A stretch of DNA of 64,000 bases. Origin: Exiguobacterium aestuarii (GTDB lineage Bacteria; Bacillota; Bacilli; Exiguobacteriales; Exiguobacteriaceae). The notes under the pieces were generated by a model. The model did not search any database and was not told the DNA's origin. It was given only the letters and a program-made list of their open reading frames with translations. Positions 1 to 8,534 of the stretch are shown here, one piece after another. Each line of letters starts with the position of its first letter. Within the stretch, counting starts at the first letter, position 1. The position numbers were made by a program, and so were the translations under genes. The DNA is taken from NCBI RefSeq assembly GCF_020171655.1, contig NZ_JAIVAC010000004.1:53594-117593 (forward strand), given 5' to 3'.

Positions 1-732
1 TCGAAACGTTTAGTCGGCGGGATGACGAGTTTAGTGGAAGCATTATACGCAAAGTTACCCGAGGATATCGTTCGGATTGGGCATCGCCTCACATCCATCG
101 ACCGACAGTCAGACCGAGTTCAATTGACGTTCCAAAATGGGTCGGTGCATCACACGGACGAAGTGATTCTTGCACTTCCTCCACGCCTTGTCACCAATCT
201 AACAATTGAGCCTGAATTATCAGCTTCAACGCGAAATGCGCTCAAGACGACACCAACTTGGATGGCGTCTCAGGCGAAGGCACTGATCCTATACGAGACA
301 CCGTTCTGGCGAGAAGAGGGTCTGTCTGGATTTGGGATGAGCTGGGTCGGTCCGCTCCAAGAGATTCATGACGCCTCGCAGATTGATGGTCAAGGCGCGC
401 TATTCGGATTCTTCCGTCTGTCACCGGATGAACGTAAAGCGTTGGGAGAAGGACAAGTGAAGACACGTGTCATTGAGCAACTGGAGAAGTTATACGGTCC
501 GAAAGCGAATGACTTCTTGCGATTTCACTATATGGACTGGTCGACAGAATCAGAGACAGCAACTTCTGACGACCTCATGCCGCTCACGGCATTCCCGGCT
601 TACGGTCCAATCGAACTCGGTGACCATCTCCATTTGATCGGTTCGGAGATGGATGCACAGTTCGGGGGACATATCGAAGGGGCATTACGGTCGGCAGAGC
701 GGATTGTAAAACAATTCAACATAGAAGATTAA
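1..732 (+). CDS. flavin-dependent amine oxidase, C-terminal part (5' end outside window)
   Basis: The reading frame is open to the left edge, so the FAD-binding N-terminus is missing; about 243 residues remain. The visible part begins with a GGMTSLVEAL stretch, typical of the flavin monoamine oxidase / protoporphyrinogen-oxidase-like fold just before the substrate domain. It ends with the usual FAD-contacting segment (GSEMDAQFGGHIEGALRSAE), where the family normally has a G-x-x-x-G-ext-E-GA pattern. Such enzymes oxidise amines or related substrates with FAD in the cytosol; the substrate cannot be told. A hairpin terminator follows directly, so this gene ends its transcript. Confidence 0.8.
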   Translation, partial: SKRLVGGMTSLVEALYAKLPEDIVRIGHRLTSIDRQSDRVQLTFQNGSVHHTDEVILALPPRLVTNLTIEPELSASTRNALKTTPTWMASQAKALILYETPFWREEGLSGFGMSWVGPLQEIHDASQIDGQGALFGFFRLSPDERKALGEGQVKTRVIEQLEKLYGPKANDFLRFHYMDWSTESETATSDDLMPLTAFPAYGPIELGDHLHLIGSEMDAQFGGHIEGALRSAERIVKQFNIED

Positions 733-734
733 TC

Positions 735-766
735 AAGTCTGTCACCGTGTGTGACAGGCTTGTTTC
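735..766 (+). terminator. rho-independent terminator after amine oxidase
   Basis: An 11-bp stem (AAGTCTGTCAC at 735-745 with GTGACAGGCTT at 751-761, one G:T pair) and a 5-nt loop are followed by a T-rich tail, three bases after the stop codon. Confidence 0.8.
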
Positions 767-792
767 ATATATCGAAACTTTTTTGGGTATCT

Positions 793-821
793 TTGAAGTA
801 ACAATACATTCTGCTTATGAT
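793..821 (+). promoter_or_regulatory. SigA-type promoter for the IclR gene
   Basis: TTGAAG (793-798), a 17-bp spacer and TATGAT (816-821) lie 23 bp before the ATG of the IclR regulator. The match was made by eye. Confidence 0.55.
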
Positions 822-843
822 AAGCGACATGAGGTGATTCAAC

Positions 844-1581
844 ATGGAAGCATACATGGTGACCACACTGCAAAAAGGACTACATTTGATTGATTTGATT
901 CGGGTGAATGAATCGATGACATTGACCGAGCTGATGCGAGCATCAGGCTATAACAAGACGACGACGTTCCGTCTCCTGTATACGCTCGAGCAGTTGAACT
1001 ATGTGGAGAAAACGGAAGACGGCTATCGCCTCGGTGACAAGCTCGAATCGGTCGAAGCGCCGATTGATACGGTGACGAACTGGTATACCGTGCCACCGCT
1101 CCAACAGTTGAGTGAAGAAACTGGCGAAACGGTATATGTCGCCATCTTGCATGGCACAAACGTCGTCAATACACAGGTCGTGGACGGAACGCATTCGATT
1201 CGAAGTCACACGGAAGTCGGAGAACGTTCGCCGGCGCATCAAAGCGCGCTCGGAAAAGCGATTCTCGCTTTCTTGGACGAGTCGTCGTTACAGCGTGTCA
1301 TGACGGAACTCGAACTCGTTCAAAAGACGGCGCACACGTTCGTCGATCGTCAGTTGTTGACCTATCATCTTCATGCCATCCATGAACAAGGGTACGCAGT
1401 CGATGATGAAGAAGCCGAAATCGGACTGCGTTGTATCGCGGTCCCGATTATGCGTGACGGTCATGTCATCGCCGCACTCGCCATCTCGGGTCCGAGTTCA
1501 CGGTTGACGAAAAAGCGTGACCGTCAGCTCAGTAAAGTCCTTCAGCAGTATAGTCAAGCCATCACCTCCTTCATTCAATAA
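844..1581 (+). CDS. IclR family transcriptional regulator
   Basis: A 245-residue protein of normal IclR length. Residues about 8-60 form a winged helix-turn-helix (MTLTELMRASGYNKTTTFRL is the recognition region), and residues 75-245 are the GAF-like effector domain with the conserved segment SALGKAILAF. The ATG has a GAGGTGATT ribosome site 5 bp upstream. It is followed after 17 bp by an MFS exporter gene, so it probably controls that exporter and the UPF0303 gene behind it. The effector is not evident. Confidence 0.9.
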   Translation: MEAYMVTTLQKGLHLIDLIRVNESMTLTELMRASGYNKTTTFRLLYTLEQLNYVEKTEDGYRLGDKLESVEAPIDTVTNWYTVPPLQQLSEETGETVYVAILHGTNVVNTQVVDGTHSIRSHTEVGERSPAHQSALGKAILAFLDESSLQRVMTELELVQKTAHTFVDRQLLTYHLHAIHEQGYAVDDEEAEIGLRCIAVPIMRDGHVIAALAISGPSSRLTKKRDRQLSKVLQQYSQAITSFIQ

Positions 1582-1598
1582 TTCAGGAGGAATTCATT

Positions 1599-2774
1599 AT
1601 GACGAAACAGATGTACCGCGCCTTGTTCGCGTTGGCCATCAGTGCCTTCGCCATTGGGACGACCGAGTTTGTCATCGTCGGTCTGCTCGAGACGGTCGCG
1701 GATGATTTAGCCATCTCGTTGACAACGGCTGGAAGTCTCGTCTCCGGTTACGCACTCGCATTGGCCATCGGGACACCGATTTTAGCGGTCGTCTTCAGCG
1801 GGATGAACAAAAAACGCTTGCTCGTTTGGTTAATGGTCGTGTTCACGATTGGGAATGCCCTTGGGGTCATCGCACCAACCTATGAATGGTTGATGGTGTC
1901 TCGTGTCGTGACTGCTGTCGCACACGGATTATTCTTCGCCATGGCGACGATTGTGGCGACACGAATCGTTCCACCCACGAAGCAAGGGACTGCCGTCTCC
2001 ATCATGTTCACAGGTCTCACGGTCGCAACGATTTTAGGCGTTCCGCTCGGGACTTGGGTCGGTCAGTCGTTCGGTTGGCGCACCACGTTCGGTGTCGTCG
2101 CTGCGCTCGGTGTGATTGGATTAATTGCGATTCTCACATCGGTGCAACAAGACAAGCAGCAGACCGAAGAAAAGACAACCCTTCGTGATATCGGAGCGCT
2201 TGTGAAGAATCCTCATATATTAGGAGCACTCACGATGACGATCCTCGGGTTCGGGGCGACGTTCGTCCTGTTCACGTATATGGCACCAATCTTATCGGGT
2301 GTCAGTGGATATGCGGGCTCGAGCATCACGTGGATTCTATTACTATACGGCGTGTTTGTCGCTATCGGGAATATCATCGGAGGACGAATCGCAGACAAGG
2401 AGCCGCTCAAAGGCTTACGTTTCGTCTTTCTTGCTCAAGCAGTCATTTTAGCGCTGCAATACGTCCTATTACCGGAGAAATTCTTGGCGCTTGTTGCCAT
2501 TTCACTTCTCGGACTCGTAGCGTTCATGATGTCAGCCGGTGTACAGACACACATCGTCCAGCTCGCGGAACGATACGTCCCGTCGGCGAAAGGAATGGCA
2601 TCGGCATTAAACATTTCGGCATTCAATATTGGGATCGCCCTCGGTTCGACGCTCGGTAGTGTCGTCCTCGCCGTCTCAGACGTATTGAATACCGCCTTTG
2701 TCGGAGCAGGGATGGCGTTACTCGCGTCACTTCTTGCGATGGTCAGTTACAACAAACAAAAGGAGAGATTATGA
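1599..2774 (+). CDS. MFS transporter, DHA1/AraJ-like exporter
   Basis: 391 residues with about 12 hydrophobic segments. The N-terminus AISAFAIGTTEFVIVGLLETVADDL is cut here to its key part: the GTTEFVIVGLL signature is typical of the AraJ / YdhP / chloramphenicol-efflux branch of the drug:H+ antiporter-1 family. A strong AGGAGGAATTC ribosome site precedes the ATG. It lies between the IclR regulator and a UPF0303 gene whose start overlaps its stop (ATGA), so the three probably form one operon. Likely exports a small molecule by proton antiport; the substrate is unknown. Confidence 0.88.
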   Translation: MTKQMYRALFALAISAFAIGTTEFVIVGLLETVADDLAISLTTAGSLVSGYALALAIGTPILAVVFSGMNKKRLLVWLMVVFTIGNALGVIAPTYEWLMVSRVVTAVAHGLFFAMATIVATRIVPPTKQGTAVSIMFTGLTVATILGVPLGTWVGQSFGWRTTFGVVAALGVIGLIAILTSVQQDKQQTEEKTTLRDIGALVKNPHILGALTMTILGFGATFVLFTYMAPILSGVSGYAGSSITWILLLYGVFVAIGNIIGGRIADKEPLKGLRFVFLAQAVILALQYVLLPEKFLALVAISLLGLVAFMMSAGVQTHIVQLAERYVPSAKGMASALNISAFNIGIALGSTLGSVVLAVSDVLNTAFVGAGMALLASLLAMVSYNKQKERL

Positions 2775-3235
2775 TGAATACAACACAACTTCAAGCACAA
2801 GAGGAACAATTGACACTTTCGACGTTCGGTCACGAAGAGGCACTCCAACTCGGTCAGACGATCATCGATTTGGCGAAAGAGGACGGGGTGAACGTCGCCG
2901 TTCATATTGAAAAGAACCGTATCCCGGTCTTCACGCATTTGATGGAAGGAACGACAGAAGAGAATTACATGTGGTTGTTCCGGAAGAAACGGGTGACGGA
3001 CCACTATCAACGTAGCTCGCACTTCATCGCGAAACGTTTTGAGGAGTCGGGTCTTTCACACGATACAAATTCACTGTTACCAGCGAACGATTATCAGGCC
3101 ATCGGAGGAACGCTTCCGATCCGCGTGAACGGTGCCGGGATGATTGGTACGGTGACAGTCGCAGGCTTAACACCAGAGCTCGATCATGAGTATGCGGTTA
3201 GAGGACTTGTGCGATATAAAAATAAGATGAACTAA
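2771..3235 (+). CDS. UPF0303 family (HbpS/GlcG-like fold) protein
   Basis: 154 residues, soluble, resembling the UPF0303 / heme-degrading-domain family. Visible hallmarks are the central RSSHFIAKRF segment and the ALPIRVNGAGMIGTVTVAGL-like stretch near residues 115-135. Members share the HbpS/GlcG fold; their biochemical role is poorly defined. Translation is coupled to the MFS gene by a 4-bp ATGA overlap; a second in-frame ATG follows immediately (2774). Being in an IclR-MFS operon suggests a role in metabolism of, or protection from, the exported compound, but that is inference. Confidence 0.8.
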   Translation: MMNTTQLQAQEEQLTLSTFGHEEALQLGQTIIDLAKEDGVNVAVHIEKNRIPVFTHLMEGTTEENYMWLFRKKRVTDHYQRSSHFIAKRFEESGLSHDTNSLLPANDYQAIGGTLPIRVNGAGMIGTVTVAGLTPELDHEYAVRGLVRYKNKMN

Positions 3236-3272
3236 AAGAAAGGGATTTCCGATGTGGAAATCCCTTTCTTCA
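3234..3272. terminator. bidirectional terminator
   Basis: A near-perfect 16-bp stem (AAAGAAAGGGATTTCC / GGAAATCCCTTTCTT) with a 5-nt loop lies between the convergent UPF0303 and MarR genes. A-rich and T-rich flanks let it work in both directions. Confidence 0.9.
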
Positions 3273-3713
3273 TTTGAACTTTTGAATCATCAACGCGAGC
3301 GAGCGGTTGATCATCTTCATCTCGTCATCCTCGAGGACGGAGAACATCTCTTCAGCGAGGCGCTCTTCAATCGCATCGATTTGTTTCGAGTACGCCAGGC
3401 CGTTCGGACCGAGCCGGATGAAACTTTCCCGAAGGTTCTCAGGATTTTTTTCGCGAACGACGAAGTCGCGTTGCTCGAGCACTTTAATCACCTGACTGAC
3501 GGCACTTTTGGAGATGGACATCTTCGTCGCAATCTCTGTCGTCGTCCACGTCTCTTGGCGCTTGAAGAGAAGCAACATCTGTTCTTGTTGATAACTCAAC
3601 TCGAACTCGTTCAATTCCGTAAAATATTTCGTGAACAGCAAGTCCAGCTCATCGATTTGGCGGTACATCGTGAGGACTTGTTGTTTTCGTGTTTCATTCA
3701 ACGTGTCATTCAT
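3270..3713 (-). CDS. MarR family transcriptional regulator
   Basis: 147 residues, with the winged helix-turn-helix at about 45-105 (TTTEIATKMSISKSAVSQVI carries the recognition helix) and N- and C-terminal dimerisation helices. The ATG at 3713 lies 7 bp behind the stop of the upstream MFS gene, with AGAAAGG immediately before it; the short spacing suggests translational coupling. Co-transcription with an MFS gene and a palindrome over their promoter fit an autoregulated MarR repressor of a drug exporter. The ligand is unknown. Confidence 0.9.
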   Translation of the reverse strand: MNDTLNETRKQQVLTMYRQIDELDLLFTKYFTELNEFELSYQQEQMLLLFKRQETWTTTEIATKMSISKSAVSQVIKVLEQRDFVVREKNPENLRESFIRLGPNGLAYSKQIDAIEERLAEEMFSVLEDDEMKMINRSLALMIQKFK

Positions 3714-3720
3714 CCTTTCT

Positions 3721-4926
3721 TTACGGTGTCCGTCGGAACGTTTCGCTCCGTAGATATAAGAGAACACCACACACTAGTCCGATTATACCAAACGCCAATA
3801 AGAGCGTTTGAATCGGTACAGCCAGGGCGACAAGAACCGATAAGATGGCGAACGCGATTGGTTCCAGGCCCGAGGCGGCGAGTGACATGATACTCATGAC
3901 GCGTCCAATTTTGTCAGAGTCGCTTTGTTCCTGCATGATGGTGACGGTCGGCAAGTACACGAGCATGATCATAAATCCGCTCATGGAAGCCGCGACGGCA
4001 AGCAGTGGAATCGATTGAACCTGCGTGTAGAGGAAGAATGCACCGAGCGTCAGGAACAGTGCTCGGAAGACGAAACGTCCACGATGAACGGACCGCAATA
4101 ATAGAATCAGAAAACTTGCGACGAACGTTCCAACGGCGAGTCCGCCTTCGATGATACTTAAATCAAAAGCCGTCCCTCCGACCGCACCGACGAGAATCGG
4201 GATACTCATGATGAGCGGTCCCATGACGAACAAGTTGACGATCGCGATCGCGAACGTCCCGCTTCGTAAAACAGGTGTCTTCGATACGTAACGAATGCCT
4301 TCTTTCAAATCAACGAGCACATCTTTTGGGGAGAGCGGAGCGACCTCGGGAATGTGATCTTGAATCAGCCGAGGCATGATCAAAATCGCAGAGAGGAAGA
4401 TCAAGGCAGCCGCTGTTCCGAAACTGAGACCAAAACTTCCCCACGTGAGTAGGATCCCTGCAAGGAAAGGACCGATGACGAACATCAACTCGAGCGACCC
4501 TTGGAAGAGGGAGTTCGCGCGTTGCAACTGTTGACCTGATACGATTGAAGGAATGAGTGATGACAGTGCGGGGTAAGACATCCCGTCTAAAAGACCAAAC
4601 AATATGGAGATGACCAAGAGTGCTGCCACCGAATAGGCGTCAGCAAAATGAAGCGAGACGACAAGTAACATCAAAACGCCTTGCCCGATATTCGTTAAAC
4701 ATAACAAGCGACTCTTTTGGAACCGGTCGGCGAACACACCGCCGAACACCATCATGATCACGCGAGGTAACGAGACCGCGGTCAAAATGATTCCGAGTAG
4801 CGTCGGTTGTTTCAACACATCAATGGTTAACCACGAGACGCTCAAGAAGAAAATTGAAAACCCGAGCGTGAGCGTCATCCCGGATAACCAGGTAAACACA
4901 AATCGGGAATTGCTTAATAAACTCAT
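3721..4926 (-). CDS. MFS transporter (enterobactin-exporter/macrolide-efflux-like, 12 TM)
   Basis: 401 residues, about 12 membrane segments, with the family A-loop segment GVFADRFQKSRLL after the second helix and the start FVFTWLSGMTLTLGFSIF. This places it in the MFS group that contains macrolide efflux and siderophore exporters. It is the first gene of a two-gene operon with the MarR regulator downstream. Expression is probably repressed by that MarR protein at the palindrome over its promoter. Substrate unknown. Confidence 0.85.
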   Translation of the reverse strand: MSLLSNSRFVFTWLSGMTLTLGFSIFFLSVSWLTIDVLKQPTLLGIILTAVSLPRVIMMVFGGVFADRFQKSRLLCLTNIGQGVLMLLVVSLHFADAYSVAALLVISILFGLLDGMSYPALSSLIPSIVSGQQLQRANSLFQGSLELMFVIGPFLAGILLTWGSFGLSFGTAAALIFLSAILIMPRLIQDHIPEVAPLSPKDVLVDLKEGIRYVSKTPVLRSGTFAIAIVNLFVMGPLIMSIPILVGAVGGTAFDLSIIEGGLAVGTFVASFLILLLRSVHRGRFVFRALFLTLGAFFLYTQVQSIPLLAVAASMSGFMIMLVYLPTVTIMQEQSDSDKIGRVMSIMSLAASGLEPIAFAILSVLVALAVPIQTLLLAFGIIGLVCGVLLYLRSETFRRTP

Positions 4927-4958
4927 GTTGATAACCTCTTACTTTCATTCTTTAACAT

Positions 4959-4980
4959 ATAGTTAAGTTAACTAAACTAT
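4959..4980. promoter_or_regulatory. 22-bp palindrome, probable MarR operator
   Basis: ATAGTTAAGTT followed by AACTAAACTAT: an inverted repeat with 10 of 11 positions matching and no spacer, overlapping the promoter of the MFS-marR operon. Size and AT-rich symmetry are usual for MarR-family operators. Binding by the adjacent regulator is inferred. Confidence 0.7.
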
Positions 4981-5004
4981 AGGCCGAGACAATCATATCG
5001 TCAA
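4976..5004 (-). promoter_or_regulatory. SigA-type promoter of the MFS-marR operon
   Basis: On the minus strand, TTGACG (5004-4999), a 17-bp spacer and TATAGT (4981-4976). The -10 box overlaps the outer half of the neighbouring 22-bp palindrome, a classic arrangement for repression. Confidence 0.7.
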
Positions 5005-5038
5005 GAAACATGACTTTGGTACGAAAATGTAAAATAAC

Positions 5039-5069
5039 GGAACTTTTCTCATGCTCATCCCGTATAGTG
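5039..5069 (+). promoter_or_regulatory. possible ECF-sigma-type promoter of small membrane-protein cluster 1
   Basis: GGAACTT (5039-5045), then CGTATAGTG (5061-5069) about 17 bp on, 19 bp before the first ATG. The GGAAC / CGTA pair resembles extracytoplasmic-function sigma promoters (SigW/SigX-like). TATAGT alone could equally be a SigA -10 box. Confidence 0.35.
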
Positions 5070-5087
5070 AAATAAGAGGTGAATGAG

Positions 5088-5537
5088 ATGAACAAGCAAG
5101 AACGACTACATACAATCAAACGATCAAATCGAAAGCGACTCCTGCAACGCTTACTCTTAGCGCTTCCGGCAGGTCTTGCGGTTTACTTCCTCATGCGAAC
5201 GGACGGGAACATTTGGATTGGGTTCGCAATCATCGGTGGGGTGTTACTTGCGACGCGTTACTTCTTTTCGAATGAAGCAGAGGCGATCAGTCAATTATCG
5301 GGGCAAGAACAGGTGAGACGTGTCGTGACACTGCAGTATCATCTGGACTTCCTCTTTATCGCATTGCTCGGACTGGTGAATCCGTTGGCCATTCGAATCA
5401 TAGAGTGGTCTTGGATTCCTGCAGTTCTTATCGGTGGGGCATTGCTTTATATCTTATGGGCTCAAGAGAAACTCGATCAACAAATCCGCTGGCTCGACCC
5501 GGAACAACCGACACGTCGAGAGATTCGACGATTCTGA
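5088..5537 (+). CDS. small four-helix membrane protein, cluster 1 member 1
   Basis: 149 residues, not recognised. It begins MNKQERLHTIKRSNRKRLL (basic, cytoplasmic) and has two hydrophobic stretches (about 20-38, 42-60). A polar middle contains SGQEQVRRVVTLQY, followed by two more hydrophobic stretches (about 90-108, 112-128). The charged tail ends LDPEQPTRREIRRF. The ATG at 5088 is chosen over an in-frame GTG at 5079 because AAGAGGTG lies 6 bp before it and the N-terminus then matches its paralogues. First of five tandem paralogues; the next starts 13 bp downstream. Confidence 0.85.
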   Translation: MNKQERLHTIKRSNRKRLLQRLLLALPAGLAVYFLMRTDGNIWIGFAIIGGVLLATRYFFSNEAEAISQLSGQEQVRRVVTLQYHLDFLFIALLGLVNPLAIRIIEWSWIPAVLIGGALLYILWAQEKLDQQIRWLDPEQPTRREIRRF

Positions 5538-5550
5538 AAGGATGAATGAG

Positions 5551-6009
5551 ATGAATAAACAAGAACGGATCAATACGATTTATCGTTATCAGCAGCGTTG
5601 GCTTTTGTTGCGCTCAATTCTTGCAATACTGACAGGTGGACTTGTCGTACTCGTGCTTCAATCTAATGGAGAACCGATGTACACTATCCTGTTGGCGCTC
5701 GTACTAACAATTATGCTTTACGTCATCGGACGAGAACGTCGCTTCGTCAGGAAGTTAACGAATGTGGAACAAGCCAAACGGATCATCGATTGGCAGTATG
5801 TATCGGAAATGGGGCTACTCGTCTTATTAGCCATCCTCTTTCCATTCATCGTTCTAATCGGTTGGCCGGGATGGTCGCTCTTCATTGTCTTCTTAAGTGG
5901 AGTCACCTTATTACACTTCGTACAAAAGATGCTCGACAGACAGATTTCCGAGTATGATGCGGATCAACCGATGCGCCGCGAAATCAAACTCGACTTCGTG
6001 AAAGATTGA
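5551..6009 (+). CDS. small four-helix membrane protein, cluster 1 member 2
   Basis: 152 residues, clear paralogue of the gene before it. Shared features are an MNKQERINTI start, two hydrophobic hairpins, a central TNVEQAKRIIDWQY segment and a tail with DADQPMRREIKLDF. GAAAGG supplies the ribosome site; an in-frame ATG lies three codons upstream (5542), but 5551 matches the family N-terminus. Predicted topology has both ends in the cytoplasm. Unknown function; no catalytic signature is visible. Confidence 0.82.
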   Translation: MNKQERINTIYRYQQRWLLLRSILAILTGGLVVLVLQSNGEPMYTILLALVLTIMLYVIGRERRFVRKLTNVEQAKRIIDWQYVSEMGLLVLLAILFPFIVLIGWPGWSLFIVFLSGVTLLHFVQKMLDRQISEYDADQPMRREIKLDFVKD

Positions 6010-6018
6010 GGTGACAGC

Positions 6019-6522
6019 GTGGATAAGGCGGAACGACTTCAACGAATTGAGCAGTTTGAGAAGCGCTTCAATCGTCTGAATATAATCGCAAGCGTGGTCA
6101 TGTTTGGCGTATCGATTTATTTTCTGTCGACATGGAGTCCGTATAGCATTCTCCTACCAGGTGTCGCACTTCTTTATACGACATGGCTTGAATGGAACAA
6201 GATGAGATTACAGCAACCCTTCAACGAATCGACACGCTATCATCGTCTATTACGAATGGATTTTACTGTCATGTTAATCAGTCTGATGTGGTTCGTGGTT
6301 TTGATTGTCATGCATTTCAACGGAATCGATATCTTACCGTGGATGAGTTGGACGCTTCTCATCAGCGGACCGTGTCTCATATTGATTCCACGTTGGATTG
6401 ACCGAAAGCAGTCCGCCCTTGATGAGCACCACGTCACATCGGGCGAATGGACCCGGGCAAATCGTGAGCGTTTGAAACATGCGTTAGATGATATTTCAAG
6501 GAAAGGTCGTAAGGAATCATGA
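6019..6522 (+). CDS. small four-helix membrane protein, cluster 1 member 3
   Basis: 167 residues starting at GTG with TTGAGGTGA placed 5 bp upstream. The protein begins MDKAERLQRIEQFEKRF, has two helix pairs, a central FNESTRYHRLLRMDF segment and a tail with LDEHHVTSGEW. The middle and tail define a second subtype (FNE..xYxRL and DxxHVT), different from members 1 and 2 but on the same plan. Its stop overlaps the next start by 4 bp. Function unknown. Confidence 0.82.
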   Translation: MDKAERLQRIEQFEKRFNRLNIIASVVMFGVSIYFLSTWSPYSILLPGVALLYTTWLEWNKMRLQQPFNESTRYHRLLRMDFTVMLISLMWFVVLIVMHFNGIDILPWMSWTLLISGPCLILIPRWIDRKQSALDEHHVTSGEWTRANRERLKHALDDISRKGRKES

Positions 6523-7019
6523 CGAAACAAGAACGAATTCAATATATCGGCGCGTATCGGCAAACGCATCAAAATACGAGCATCTGGCTTACGGCGGCCC
6601 TCATTTTCTGCAACAGTTTCGTGCTCGGTTTTGACACATGGTGGATATGGGGGATCGGGTCGACGCTAGCAGCGACTGGACTCATGTATCTAACACGTCA
6701 AGAAAGTAAACAGTTGCAAACCTTGACGTCCGGAAAAGCCGAGTTACTCACGAGACGCTTGTACCGCCTCTATTCTTACTGGATTGGAGTGGTCATAGGA
6801 ATGGTCCTTCTCAGTCGCCTTGAGGTTTCGTCAATCGGTCTAGGCTTCATCGTCCTGGGCATCATTGGTCTAGGGATTGTCCTGCTAGCATGGACCCACT
6901 ATCAGACCGTCCGGCAATTACGACAAGCCGACCCGGACCAACCGACACGGGATGAGGTGACGAAGCACTATCGATCTTACGAAGGGAGTACATATGCTGA
7001 CGAAAGAAAAGCGAATTGA
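6519..7019 (+). CDS. small four-helix membrane protein, cluster 1 member 4
   Basis: 166 residues, beginning MTKQERIQYIGAYRQTH. Two hydrophobic pairs flank a central segment with TSGKAELLTRRLYRLY, and the tail carries ADPDQPTRDEVTKHY, as in members 1 and 2. It starts inside the stop of member 3 (ATGA) and overlaps member 5 by 26 bp, so the genes are translationally coupled. AAAGG serves as ribosome site. Function unknown. Confidence 0.82.
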   Translation: MTKQERIQYIGAYRQTHQNTSIWLTAALIFCNSFVLGFDTWWIWGIGSTLAATGLMYLTRQESKQLQTLTSGKAELLTRRLYRLYSYWIGVVIGMVLLSRLEVSSIGLGFIVLGIIGLGIVLLAWTHYQTVRQLRQADPDQPTRDEVTKHYRSYEGSTYADERKAN

Positions 7020-7476
7020 ACAGTTGCTCAAACAAGATGACAGTCATTGGCGTTGGCGGTGGGGCGTCGCCATCGCGACCGTCGTGATGACATTCCTCAT
7101 CGCTGCGCAGTACAGACTGTACGCCCCGCTCATCGTCTTCATCAGTTTTTTCCCGTATCTCTGTCTCGAGTGGCGGAAGACAAAACTGCTTCTTACCTTT
7201 AACGAGGATGCCCGTTATCAACGTCTGGTGTATACAGACTTTGGGATCCAGTGGGTCTGCTTCGTTTCGACGATCTGCCTACTAGCCGCTTATTATGCCG
7301 ATTCGTTATCTCCTGTCGTTGCCATTGCCGGGTTGTTCGGAATCGGTGCCCTATCGATTCTTGGGCCAGCGCTCATCAATCGACATCTTCATAAGTTTGA
7401 TGTGCATCACGTACTTGGGAAAGAGTTGCGTGAAGCGCGCAATCAGCGTTTCCATGAATCCAACACGAACACCTGA
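6994..7476 (+). CDS. small four-helix membrane protein, cluster 1 member 5
   Basis: 160 residues, beginning MLTKEKRIEQLLKQDD. The central motif FNEDARYQRLVYTDF and tail FDVHHVLGKELREARNQR put it in the FNED subtype, like member 3 and the genes at 10.2-11.7 kb. The start lies within member 4, preceded by GAAGGGAG. The last codons form the left arm of a terminator. Function unknown. Confidence 0.82.
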   Translation: MLTKEKRIEQLLKQDDSHWRWRWGVAIATVVMTFLIAAQYRLYAPLIVFISFFPYLCLEWRKTKLLLTFNEDARYQRLVYTDFGIQWVCFVSTICLLAAYYADSLSPVVAIAGLFGIGALSILGPALINRHLHKFDVHHVLGKELREARNQRFHESNTNT

Positions 7477-7494
7477 AAAGGGTTCGTGTTTTTA
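7462..7494 (+). terminator. terminator ending cluster 1
   Basis: A perfect 9-bp stem (AACACGAAC at 7462-7470, GTTCGTGTT at 7482-7490) followed by a T-run. The left arm lies inside the last codons of the preceding gene. Confidence 0.8.
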
Positions 7495-7583
7495 TTTGAG
7501 GACATCGGTCCTTTTCTTCTTGGGTGCCGAGGCGTAAGCTGACAATGTATAGAGAACTAGTAGAAGAATCGAGGAAGACATTC

Positions 7584-8522
7584 ATGTTAGCTATTTTGAT
7601 TGGATTGACGATTGGGATTTTGCTACCGATGCAGACGAGTGTGAACTCACGTTTGCGCCAAGTGGTTGGCTCCCCGTTCGTCGCATCGTTTTTATCGTTT
7701 ACCGTCGGGACCATCTTTTTATCTCTGTTACTCCTCTTGACCGGACAGTCATTCGGGTTTGATAGCTCGATGATTCAGGAAGGTCCAGGGTGGATGTGGA
7801 TCGGTGGACTGTTAGGTGTTTTGTTCTTAACGGGAAATATCTTGCTGTTCCCGAGACTCGGGAGTGTCCAGACGGTCATCATGCCGATCTTTGGTCAGAT
7901 TTTAATGGGGTTGTTGATTGACCATTTTGGTTGGTTCAACTCCGTTGAGCATCCGATCACGGCGTTACGCTTGTTCGGGGTCGTGCTCGTCTTACTTGGC
8001 GTCATCGGAACGGTCGCCTTATCCGACTGGCTCAACCGCCGAAGAGGCAAGTTGGTCGTCTCCATGGAAACGGACACGGGAAACCTGAACCTTTGGCGAC
8101 TGTTTGGAATTTTCACAGGAATGATGAGTGCCACGCAAACGGCCATTAACGGCTATTTGGGTACGGTGCTCGAATCGGCTCTGAAAGGAGCATTGGTCTC
8201 TTTCGTTGTCGGTACGATGGCGCTCTTACTCATCTTGCTCGTCTCGCGTCAACCGATTCCGCTCGGACGATTGAAAGGTCAACCATGGTGGATCTGGCTC
8301 GGTGGGATCATCGGGGCGCTCTTCATCGGAGGAAACGTCCTTATCGTTCCGATTGTCGGGACGGGGATTGCTGTCATCATCGTCATTGTCGGACTGTTAT
8401 GTGGAAGTTTACTGATCGACCGTTTCGGTTGGTTCGGAGCGAAGAAGAACCCGGTCACCGGTGTGCAAATCATCAGTCTGATTGTCATGGTGATCGGAAT
8501 TGTATTGATTCGTCTATCTTAA
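7584..8522 (+). CDS. DMT-superfamily transporter, two-domain YdcZ (DUF606) type
   Basis: 312 residues made of two similar halves of about 150 residues, each with five hydrophobic segments. The repeat is visible as QTSVNSRLRQVVGSPFVASF in half one and QTAINGYLGTVLESALKGAL in half two. The paired halves also share DHFGWF / DRFGWFG. The ATG at 7584 is preferred because GAGGAAG lies 8 bp before it and the protein then begins inside the first helix; in-frame starts at 7524 (GTG) and 7545 (ATG) have weaker sites. First of a run of three YdcZ-type genes. Substrate unknown. Confidence 0.82.
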   Translation: MLAILIGLTIGILLPMQTSVNSRLRQVVGSPFVASFLSFTVGTIFLSLLLLLTGQSFGFDSSMIQEGPGWMWIGGLLGVLFLTGNILLFPRLGSVQTVIMPIFGQILMGLLIDHFGWFNSVEHPITALRLFGVVLVLLGVIGTVALSDWLNRRRGKLVVSMETDTGNLNLWRLFGIFTGMMSATQTAINGYLGTVLESALKGALVSFVVGTMALLLILLVSRQPIPLGRLKGQPWWIWLGGIIGALFIGGNVLIVPIVGTGIAVIIVIVGLLCGSLLIDRFGWFGAKKNPVTGVQIISLIVMVIGIVLIRLS

Positions 8523-8534
8523 GGGGGGAGAACG

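Noticed and set aside
3252..3890. 212-codon plus-strand frame opposite marR and the MFS gene
   Set aside because: Antisense shadow of two well-supported genes; no ribosome site and no recognisable protein.
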